From assembly GCA_015491705.1 (NCBI GenBank), contig WFVK01000331.1, forward strand, positions 1 to 5,135: DNA of 5,135 bases, written 5' to 3'. Made by a program: the position numbers and the translations under genes. Numbering within the stretch: the first letter of the stretch is position 1; every line of letters begins with the position of its first letter. The notes beneath the pieces are model-generated. The model was not told the origin of the DNA. It worked only from the letters and a program-made list of their open reading frames with translations, and searched no databases. Origin of the DNA: Nitrospirota bacterium. Its GTDB lineage: Bacteria; Nitrospirota; Thermodesulfovibrionia; UBA6902. Shown piece by piece: positions 1 through 5,135 of this stretch.

Positions 1-686
1 AACCAGTACAGCGCATCACCGGAGTATTTTGCGCTTGACATAACCGATCCGGTGAAGCCGAGGCTTTTATGGACGTTTTCCGATCCTGATCTCGGGCTGA
101 GCATGTCCTATCCTGCGGTGGCCAAGATAGGGAACAGGTGGTATGCGGTATTCGGCTCAGGTGCTGCGGGGTATTCGGCGACCTCTGATCTGAAGGATTT
201 TCAGGATGGAAGAGTGTTTGTGCTGGATATATCGTCCGGCAATAACGGGGTTGTACAGAAGTGGACCGAGGGCCGGAATTTCTGGAAGATTGATGCGGGG
301 ATTTCAAACAGCTTCATGTCCAGTCCCATTACAGTGGATGTCAACATAGACTATAACGTGGATGTGGCATACATAGGCGGTAATTATACTGACGCCAAGG
401 GCAATCCTAATGCGATAATGTTCAGGATAACCACCACGGGTTCTGACCCGTCTCAATGGAAACTGTCGCCGCTTGGAGATGTAACTCTGATTGCAGGCGT
501 TAAAGATGATGCAAAGAGGATAACATCAGCGCCGTCAGCGGCAATGGACGACATGACAAACCTGTGGATTTATTTCGGCACAGGACAATTCCTTGGAACG
601 TCGGATAAAAACCGGACAGACACCGGCGCCTTCTATGCAATAAAAGACAGGTGCTGGGACGGAGGGAACTGTCCTCCGTTATATCC
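1..686 (+). repeat. Long direct repeat, unit A (inside pilY1 copy A)
   Basis: This segment aligns gaplessly with 4450-5135 at a constant offset of 4449. I count 21 mismatches in 686 bases (96.9% identity): positions 12, 90, 93, 194, 195, 212, 266, 275, 293, 294, 300, 348, 349, 351, 354, 355, 430, 462, 550, 651 and 680. Twelve of 228 codons change the amino acid. The repeat reaches both window edges, so its true ends are not visible. It is gene duplication rather than a mobile element: both units are in frame within the same protein domain, and no transposase or terminal inverted repeat is seen. Confidence 0.97.
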
Positions 687-1287
687 TGCGCCTGATCTGA
701 TAGACATCTCCGGCTCCGCGGTAGCGCCCGTCGGCACCGTCGGCACCGTCACCGGCGTAACGGGTTGCAGCGACACCGACACGGTAATAAATTCGTGGTC
801 TACTCTCATAACCGCCTCAAACAACTGTGACGGATGGGTACTTTATTACAAGCGGCGGGGAGAACTGCAGGACTTCACGGGGCAGGCCCTTGCCCGGTAT
901 GGTGAAAGGTCTCTTTCCAAACCGCTTGTGTTCGGCGGTCTTGTGACCTGGGGGACGTATATCCCCGGAAAGGATGAATGCGCTTCCGATAAAGGTGAAA
1001 ACCACGCGTATTCAGTATATTACAAAACAGGCACGGCATTTAAATACTACGTCTTTGATGAGCAGAAAGAGCAGGCAGAGAATGGTAATGCCTCCGGTCT
1101 TGTAGCCCGGACTAAAAAGCTTAAAATCACCCATCCTCCAGCTCCGCCCAGCGCACAGATAACCTCCAAGGGAACTGTAAAGATATTCTTCCCGGGCGGC
1201 GAAACAGCGATATCCGGGATTGAAACCAATACGCCGCTTGCACTCAAGAGCGCTTTAGCAGGCTGCAAAAACGCAGAGATACCCTAA
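1..1287 (+). CDS. pilY1: PilY1/PilC-type pilus tip protein, copy A, C-terminal part (5' end outside window)
   Basis: Role (family knowledge): PilY1 proteins are secreted factors at the type IV pilus tip that support pilus assembly, antagonise retraction and mediate adhesion. Seen here: the frame is open from base 1 to TAA at 1285-1287, giving 428 codons, all in or after the C-terminal beta-propeller. Recognisable family stretches are YFALDITDPVKPRLLW (codons 9-24), the blade strand RWYAVFGSGAAG, a calcium-type loop at codons 113-121 (D-V-N-I-D-Y-N-V-D), the block GWVLYY (278-283), GERSLSKPLVFGGLV, and TYIPGKDEC ending at Cys327. It ends with QITSKGTVKIFF, typical of the last propeller strand, and a short tail. 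A GTG at 52 could be called as a start, but the frame is open upstream and the same residues lie mid-protein in copy B, so this is a truncated view. Six cysteines fit an exported protein. No frameshift or internal stop. Neighbour: copy B follows 219 bases downstream. High confidence in family; exact role untested. Confidence 0.93.
   Translation, partial: NQYSASPEYFALDITDPVKPRLLWTFSDPDLGLSMSYPAVAKIGNRWYAVFGSGAAGYSATSDLKDFQDGRVFVLDISSGNNGVVQKWTEGRNFWKIDAGISNSFMSSPITVDVNIDYNVDVAYIGGNYTDAKGNPNAIMFRITTTGSDPSQWKLSPLGDVTLIAGVKDDAKRITSAPSAAMDDMTNLWIYFGTGQFLGTSDKNRTDTGAFYAIKDRCWDGGNCPPLYPAPDLIDISGSAVAPVGTVGTVTGVTGCSDTDTVINSWSTLITASNNCDGWVLYYKRRGELQDFTGQALARYGERSLSKPLVFGGLVTWGTYIPGKDECASDKGENHAYSVYYKTGTAFKYYVFDEQKEQAENGNASGLVARTKKLKITHPPAPPSAQITSKGTVKIFFPGGETAISGIETNTPLALKSALAGCKNAEIP
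730..747 (+). repeat. Short tandem repeat, 2 x 9 bp, in copy A
   Basis: GTCGGCACC occurs twice in direct succession (730-738 and 739-747), followed by the related GTCACCGGC. It encodes Val-Gly-Thr twice and then Val-Thr-Gly, a small-residue linker between propeller strands. The 9-bp unit keeps the frame, so copy number could change without breaking the gene. It lies 44 bases past the portion visible in copy B, so the copies cannot be compared here. Confidence 0.6.
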
Positions 1288-1299
1288 AACCGGCACCAC

Positions 1300-1334
1300 G
1301 CCTGCACCTCACATGATGAAGGTGAGGTGCAGGC
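1300..1334 (+). terminator. GC-rich hairpin after copy A, probable transcription terminator without a strong U-tract
   Basis: The arms GCCTGCACCTCAC (1300-1312) and GTGAGGTGCAGGC (1322-1334) pair perfectly over 13 bp with a 9-base loop, beginning 12 bases after the stop of copy A. On the plus strand the stem is followed by AT and then eight C residues (1337-1344) instead of a U-tract, so it is not a textbook intrinsic terminator. It could terminate through its strong stem, stabilise the 3' end of the upstream mRNA, or work with the next dyad as a double-hairpin terminator. On the minus strand it is followed by TTTT after about ten bases, but no minus-strand gene is seen. Confidence 0.5.
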
Positions 1335-1356
1335 ATCCCCCCCCGGAAAAAAGCAA

Positions 1357-1384
1357 AGAAGTATGTAACGGATTACATACTTCT
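1357..1384. promoter_or_regulatory. Perfect 12-bp dyad: operator/enhancer site or second hairpin
   Basis: The arms AGAAGTATGTAA (1357-1368) and TTACATACTTCT (1373-1384) are exact reverse complements separated by CGGA. As RNA this is a stable tetraloop hairpin. As DNA it is a symmetric site of the size bound by a dimeric regulator. Its centre (about 1370) lies roughly 107 bases upstream of the start site expected from the candidate sigma-54 promoter at 1452-1467, a usual distance for an enhancer-binding activator. No T-run follows, which weakens the terminator reading. The symmetry is seen; the binding role is inference. Confidence 0.45.
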
Positions 1385-1451
1385 ATAAAGCCGGTTACAC
1401 AGCAAAGATAACAACCCTTCCTAACCCCCTTTAAAACAAGCTTTTTATTGT

Positions 1452-1467
1452 TAGCATTATATTTGCT
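1452..1467 (+). promoter_or_regulatory. Candidate sigma-54 (RpoN) -24/-12 promoter for copy B
   Basis: TAGCATTATATTTGCT lines up with the sigma-54 consensus TGGCACG-N4-TTGCW at exactly the right spacing. The -12 element TTGCT is complete, and the -24 element is TAGCAT, matching TGGCAC at four of six positions. The weakness is A in place of the first G of the normally invariant GG. The expected transcript start is near 1478, giving a leader of about 29 bases that contains the ribosome binding site. Type IV pilus genes are RpoN-dependent in several bacteria (pilA with PilR), which makes this plausible. I saw no convincing sigma-70 -35/-10 pair in this AT-rich stretch; TATATT at 1458-1463 lacks a good -35 partner. 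Confidence 0.35.
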
Positions 1468-1492
1468 ACTCTATCCTGCAGAGCACGCAAGA

Positions 1493-1500
1493 AGGGGGGA
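1493..1500 (+). promoter_or_regulatory. Ribosome binding site of copy B, containing a G6 run
   Basis: AGGGGGGA lies six bases before ATG 1507, a good Shine-Dalgarno position. An in-frame TAA at 1501-1503 rules out any earlier start, so this site fixes the start codon. The core is a run of six G residues (1494-1499); a change in run length would alter both strength and spacing. Confidence 0.75.
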
Positions 1501-1506
1501 TAAATA

Positions 1507-1626
1507 ATGCCGTTAAGAGGAATAAACAGACATAAAAATAAAAAAGGTGCCGGAATATCCGGAAGGTTCCTTTGCGCAGTGATCATAATGCTCTTTATTC
1601 TCACACTCAGCGGAGCTGCCGTCTCG
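1507..1626 (+). other. Predicted Sec signal peptide of copy B
   Basis: The first 20 residues carry Arg4, Arg8, Lys10, Lys12, Lys13 and Arg20, followed by the hydrophobic core FLCAVIIMLFILTLS (21-35) and small residues GAAVSG. Cleavage is likely between residues 38 and 41; the exact site cannot be fixed by eye. There is no prepilin (type III) cleavage motif G-F-x4-E, so this is an exported accessory protein rather than a pilin. Cys23 lies at the start of the hydrophobic core, with no lipobox arrangement, so a lipoprotein is unlikely. Confidence 0.85.
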
Positions 1627-4600
1627 GGCAACGGCGGCGATGCCCCGAGCATGGCGGACTATAGTGCATTTCCACCCATCGGGGGCATACTCCTGCAACC
1701 GAATATCCTTCTCAACCTGGACACATCATATTCAATGTTCTATTTTGCCTATGATTTTAATTTTAACCAGGCGGTGGACGGCGGCGGCGGTATGAGCAAA
1801 TGCAGTGACGTGCCCGTAAGCACAGGCTTCAACCCGGATGGTCCTGACGCTCTTCCCGGAACCGCTGATGATATAACATACTACGGCTATTTTGATCCGG
1901 ACCGTTACTATACATACACGGGAAGCGAATTCGTGGAATCATCAGGGGACAAATCAACACGCGGCAAGGCGGTAAATGAGTGGGACGGAAATTTCCTGAA
2001 CTGGCTTACGATGAGAAGGGTCGATATAGTGAAAAAGGCCCTGATCGGCGGCAAGACATACGGCAGAATAAACAGCACGAGCGGCCACCCGAATGACCTT
2101 ATAGCGCAGCAGCCGTGGATCCATTTTGAAGGCTGCAGAAAGCAGGTTTCCAACGCGGCGAAATATATCCCTTCGGCCCTTGTGAGCGCTGATCCGCAGA
2201 TATTCTCCTTTAACAACGACAGGGGCTCGCATATGACAATTCCGGTGTCTGTCAATGATGTCTCTTCATTCAGTATAGGGACATCTTACAGCAGCAGCAA
2301 CAGCTTCAGTGTCGTACTGCATCGCAGCGACACCGACGTGCCCGAAGGCGTAATACAGAGGCTTGCCAATAATGTAAGATGGGGACTTGAGTTCATTTCC
2401 GATCAGGAGCAGTATACCGCCCCTGGAAAGTGCCTGTGCATGGTAAACACCGAGACATTCAACGGACCAGGGGGAGGGAGCAAGACCATAACGAATGTGC
2501 AGGGCGGCAAGGTTGTGGTGCCGTGCGGGTACAATACTGTGGCAGACATAGTGAGCAAGATCGCAAATAATGTTCCCCTGACGCCCGCAACCCCGATTGC
2601 CGAATCCCTGTGGACTGCAACCGGCTATTTCAAGCAGGACATATCCGCCGCGAATTCGACAGGGCCGAATTATACCGGATCATCCTATCCCGTGAGCGAT
2701 GCGGCAGACCCTTATAACTATGCCGAGGACCCGGCTGTCAGTAAAAGAAGGCTGCCGTGCGCCAAAAGCTTTGTAATCACTATTACGGACGGGGAGCCGA
2801 CACAGGATCAGGGCATAGCATCTTCAGTCATATCAGAAAATTCGGTATATACCGACAATGAAGGCCCTGTGCCGGGCTGGGCGGATACTACAAGCACTGA
2901 TGGCGGCTACCTTATAAACTCGTTCTGGGACCAGACATACCTGAAGGGTTCCCACTATGTGGATGATATCGCGTTATATGGTCACGTTGCGTTAAATTCA
3001 TACAGGGACCTCCGACCCGATAATGCCAACCCCGACCTTCCGGGAGAGCAGTATCTCACCCATTATTTCATCTTCCTGAACTTTGCCGGTGAAGGCTCGC
3101 CCGATGCCCGCAGGCTCCTGAACTGGCCGAATACGGGCGGCAAATCTCCGAACCCCGCTGACCCTACTGATCATCCCGATGCAGGAGGCGCGGCAAGAAA
3201 CGGCGGGTTTACAGACATCAACGGCAATTTCCTGCCTGACCTACCCTCTGAATACGACAGCGACGGTGACGGAAACAACGACACATTCTACGAGGCCAAT
3301 GACGGCTACCAGCTTGAGGCTGCCCTCATAAACGCGGTATACACCGCATTTAAACGCGCGGCCTCAGGCACTTCCGCAAGCCTGATAATCAATACGGCGA
3401 GCGGGGAGGGAGCGGTTTACCAGGCATATTTCTATCCTCAGAAATTTGAAGGCAACGAGATCAGGAAATGGCTCGGGCACATCTACGCAATTTTTGTAGA
3501 TAAATACGGGAACCTGAGAGACGACGCGGGGACGCGTGGAAAGCTTGATGACGACGATCCTGTCATCAAGATAGAGTATTCCGCTGTGAACGGAACAGAG
3601 GTTTACAAGTGCAGCACAACGGACAACGGGAAGACATATTCATGTCCTCCGACGCCGGCGGGAGGTCTTGAGAGCATAAGGCCTATCTGGGACGGGGGCC
3701 GCTGGCTGTGGAACGCCGCACCTTCAGAGCGCTATATCTTCACAACCACGGACGGTTTTACCGCTGGTGATTTTGTTGACACGGCGGATTTATCGACGTT
3801 ACAGCCCTATCTCAGGACCTCGGCGGATAATAACAACGAAGAAACAAAGAACGTCATCAAATGGATCCGCGGTGATGACCTGGCGGGAGTAACGGACGCC
3901 GGGCATCCTGACGGTTACAGGAAGAGAAGTATCAGTCTTACACTCAAGGGCATAACGTCAAACAAGCCATGGAAGCTGGGGGACATAGTTTACTCGAGCC
4001 CGACCCCTGTGGGAAAGCCGATGGAAAACTATGACCTTCTTTACGGCGACGCCTCTTACACCCAGTTCAGGCAAGCTTATCTTAACAGGCGGCAGGTGGT
4101 CTATGCGGGTGCGAACGACGGGATGCTGCATGCGTTCAATGCAGGCTGCTATGATGAAACGACCGACCGGTTCACCAACAACTGTCCTGACGGCAAGACC
4201 TCCTATGAACTCGGCCAGGAGTTATGGGCGTTCATACCGCGGGGGCTTCTGCCGCACCTGAAGTGGCTGACCGACCCTGACTACACGCATGTATATTATG
4301 TGGACCTAAAGCCCAAGATAACGGATATACAGGTTTTCGACTGCAACGCCCATGTGGGTAAAAACCCTGATACAGGCAAGTGCTGGGGGACGATACTCAT
4401 CGGGGGGTTCCGCTACGGCGGGAAGAAGATAGAGTGGACATCCGGGGGCAACCAGTACAGTGCATCACCGGAGTATTTTGCGCTTGACATAACCGATCCG
4501 GTGAAGCCGAGGCTTTTATGGACGTTTTCCGATCCTGAACTGGGGCTGAGCATGTCCTATCCTGCGGTGGCCAAGATAGGGAACAGGTGGTATGCGGTAT

Positions 4601-5135
4601 TCGGCTCAGGTGCTGCGGGGTATTCGGCGACCTCTGATCTGAGAGATTTTCAGGATGGAAAAGTGTTTGTGCTGGATATATCGTCCGGCAATAACGGGGT
4701 TGTACAGAAGTGGAGCGAGGGCCAGAATTTCTGGAAGATTGCGGCGGGTATTTCAAACAGCTTCATGTCCAGTCCCATTACAGTGGATGTCAACATGAAT
4801 TACGACGTGGATGTGGCATACATAGGCGGTAATTATACTGACGCCAAGGGCAATCCTAATGCGATAATGTTCAGGATAGCCACCACGGGTTCTGACCCGT
4901 CTCAATGGAAGCTGTCGCCGCTTGGAGATGTAACTCTGATTGCAGGCGTTAAAGATGATGCAAAGAGGATAACATCAGCGCCGTCAGCGGCAATGGACTA
5001 CATGACAAACCTGTGGATTTATTTCGGCACAGGACAATTCCTTGGAACGTCGGATAAAAACCGGACAGACACCGGCGCCTTCTATGCAATAAAAGACAGA
5101 TGCTGGGACGGAGGGAACTGTCCTCCGTCATATCC
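1507..5135 (+). CDS. pilY1: PilY1/PilC-type pilus tip protein, copy B, N-terminal and central part (3' end outside window)
   Basis: Role (family knowledge): exported type IV pilus tip adhesin and assembly factor whose N-terminal vWA domain is linked to surface sensing and whose C-terminal propeller controls pilus dynamics through calcium. Seen here: 1209 uninterrupted codons. Basic N-terminus and hydrophobic stretch at residues 21-35 (Sec signal). MADYSAFPPI, then NILLNLDTSYSM with the vWA metal motif DxSxS at D72-S74-S76; the family stretch WDGNFLNWLTMRR (159-171); PEGVIQRLANNVRWGLEF; TPATPIAESLW with the probable metal-site Thr362; ITDGEPT with D428; acidic loops D570-D578 and D584-D592; FYEANDGYQLEAAL (594-607). 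Then the propeller: WKLGDIVYSSP (around 822-832), QVVYAGANDGMLHAFNA (around 863-879), ELWAFIPRGLLPHL (905-918), WGTILIGGFRYGG, and the calcium-type loop D1094-D1102. Fourteen cysteines follow the signal. The end repeats copy A, predicting about 1409 residues, within the family's range. The start is fixed by TAA at 1501. PilC of Neisseria is the same family. Confidence 0.95.
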   Translation, partial: MPLRGINRHKNKKGAGISGRFLCAVIIMLFILTLSGAAVSGNGGDAPSMADYSAFPPIGGILLQPNILLNLDTSYSMFYFAYDFNFNQAVDGGGGMSKCSDVPVSTGFNPDGPDALPGTADDITYYGYFDPDRYYTYTGSEFVESSGDKSTRGKAVNEWDGNFLNWLTMRRVDIVKKALIGGKTYGRINSTSGHPNDLIAQQPWIHFEGCRKQVSNAAKYIPSALVSADPQIFSFNNDRGSHMTIPVSVNDVSSFSIGTSYSSSNSFSVVLHRSDTDVPEGVIQRLANNVRWGLEFISDQEQYTAPGKCLCMVNTETFNGPGGGSKTITNVQGGKVVVPCGYNTVADIVSKIANNVPLTPATPIAESLWTATGYFKQDISAANSTGPNYTGSSYPVSDAADPYNYAEDPAVSKRRLPCAKSFVITITDGEPTQDQGIASSVISENSVYTDNEGPVPGWADTTSTDGGYLINSFWDQTYLKGSHYVDDIALYGHVALNSYRDLRPDNANPDLPGEQYLTHYFIFLNFAGEGSPDARRLLNWPNTGGKSPNPADPTDHPDAGGAARNGGFTDINGNFLPDLPSEYDSDGDGNNDTFYEANDGYQLEAALINAVYTAFKRAASGTSASLIINTASGEGAVYQAYFYPQKFEGNEIRKWLGHIYAIFVDKYGNLRDDAGTRGKLDDDDPVIKIEYSAVNGTEVYKCSTTDNGKTYSCPPTPAGGLESIRPIWDGGRWLWNAAPSERYIFTTTDGFTAGDFVDTADLSTLQPYLRTSADNNNEETKNVIKWIRGDDLAGVTDAGHPDGYRKRSISLTLKGITSNKPWKLGDIVYSSPTPVGKPMENYDLLYGDASYTQFRQAYLNRRQVVYAGANDGMLHAFNAGCYDETTDRFTNNCPDGKTSYELGQELWAFIPRGLLPHLKWLTDPDYTHVYYVDLKPKITDIQVFDCNAHVGKNPDTGKCWGTILIGGFRYGGKKIEWTSGGNQYSASPEYFALDITDPVKPRLLWTFSDPELGLSMSYPAVAKIGNRWYAVFGSGAAGYSATSDLRDFQDGKVFVLDISSGNNGVVQKWSEGQNFWKIAAGISNSFMSSPITVDVNMNYDVDVAYIGGNYTDAKGNPNAIMFRIATTGSDPSQWKLSPLGDVTLIAGVKDDAKRITSAPSAAMDYMTNLWIYFGTGQFLGTSDKNRTDTGAFYAIKDRCWDGGNCPPSY
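3214..3282 (+). other. Pair of calcium-type acidic loops in copy B
   Basis: Two nine-residue acidic loops lie five residues apart: D570-I-N-G-N-F-L-P-D578 (DxNxNxxxD) and D584-S-D-G-D-G-N-N-D592 (DxDxDGxxD). The spacing of ligands matches EF-hand-like or thrombospondin type 3-like calcium loops. They sit at the end of the vWA region, just before FYEANDGYQLEAAL, where many PilY1 homologues carry a similar loop. Calcium binding is inferred from spacing of side chains only. Confidence 0.65.
4450..5135 (+). repeat. Long direct repeat, unit B (inside pilY1 copy B)
   Basis: This is the second unit of the pair described at 1-686, covering codons 982 onward of copy B. Amino-acid differences from unit A (A to B) are D/E, K/R, R/K, T/S, R/Q, D/A, I/M, D/N, N/D, T/A, D/Y and L/S in order. 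No gap or stop distinguishes the units. Confidence 0.97.

Larger units (their letters stand above)
1288..1396. other. Possible branched RNA/DNA structure enclosing two hairpins
   Basis: AACCGGC at 1288-1294, directly after the stop codon of copy A, is the exact reverse complement of GCCGGTT at 1390-1396. Pairing of these 7-bp arms would close a multibranch loop containing the 13-bp hairpin at 1300-1334 and the 12-bp dyad at 1357-1384. The outer pairing is short enough to arise by chance over this distance, so only the two inner hairpins are well supported. Confidence 0.3.

Noticed and set aside
52..54. GTG as the start of a 411-residue protein
   Set aside because: The frame is open to base 1, and copy B has the same residues in mid-protein, so this GTG is an internal valine.
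633..1268. Three short minus-strand frames within copy A
   Set aside because: Each lies antisense to well-conserved PilY1 coding sequence, with no independent support.
1431..1698. Minus-strand frames crossing the start of copy B
   Set aside because: They are antisense to the leader and signal peptide region, and their apparent hydrophobicity mirrors the signal peptide coding sequence.
1908..2255. Minus-strand open frames of 115 and 92 codons around 1908-2255
   Set aside because: They overlap each other in different frames and lie antisense to the conserved WDGNFLNWLTMRR region of copy B.
3868..3876. RGD tripeptide at residues 788-790 of copy B as an integrin-binding motif
   Set aside because: The context IKWIRGDD matches a stretch commonly conserved in this family just before LGDIVYSSP, so it is more likely structural than evidence of host-cell binding.
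4031..4261. 76-codon plus-strand frame
   Set aside because: It is out of frame inside copy B over the strongly conserved QVVYAGANDGMLHAF segment; its composition looks like a frame-shifted shadow.
4397..4756. 119-codon open frame on the minus strand
   Set aside because: It lies antisense to the propeller-coding part of copy B, with no recognisable protein features or ribosome binding site; it is a shadow of the real gene.
1..5135. Mobile element with long terminal direct repeats (1-686 and 4450-5135)
   Set aside because: There is no transposase, integrase or terminal inverted repeat; the repeats are coding, in frame and in the same domain of two homologous genes, which duplication explains.
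1..5135. Frameshift or pseudogene in either copy
   Set aside because: Both frames were read codon by codon with no internal stop, and all mismatches between copies are substitutions.

Overview
The window holds parts of two tandem, same-strand genes for PilY1/PilC-type proteins (type IV pilus tip adhesin and assembly factors), separated by a 219-base intergenic region. The first gene enters from the left already inside its C-terminal beta-propeller and stops at 1287. The second starts at 1507 and is still open at the right edge. Nothing else in the window looks coding; the reverse-strand open frames lie inside these genes and are shadows.

Layout: 1-1287 is the last 428 codons of pilY1 copy A. 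1288-1506 is intergenic and unusually structured: a 13-bp hairpin just after the stop, a perfect 12-bp dyad, a possible outer stem enclosing both, a candidate sigma-54 promoter with correct internal spacing, and a G-rich ribosome binding site. 1507-5135 is the first 1209 codons of copy B: Sec signal peptide, von Willebrand A (vWA)-like domain with intact metal-site residues, acidic calcium-type loops, then the PilY1 beta-propeller.

The most informative signal is that bases 1-686 and 4450-5135 align without a gap at an offset of 4449, with 21 mismatches (96.9% identity), in the same reading frame and the same part of the protein. The two genes are therefore a recent or conversion-homogenised tandem duplication. 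If the copies stay collinear, copy B would stop near 5736 and encode about 1409 residues. Divergence is uneven: 13 of the 21 mismatches lie in 194-355, which includes the calcium-type loop of the propeller.

Organism: a Gram-negative, piliated bacterium with moderate GC content and frequent ATA (Ile) and AGG/AGA (Arg) codons. Together with the style of the PilY1 protein this suggests Nitrospirota or Desulfobacterota rather than Pseudomonas or Neisseria; this is inference from codon use and motif style only.

Function: both proteins should be exported and act at the pilus tip or outer membrane in pilus extension, retraction and surface attachment. A tandem pair invites comparison with the two pilC loci of Neisseria: redundant or differently expressed tip adhesins. 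I see no new type of system here; the interest is in the duplication, its mosaic divergence and the regulatory-looking spacer.
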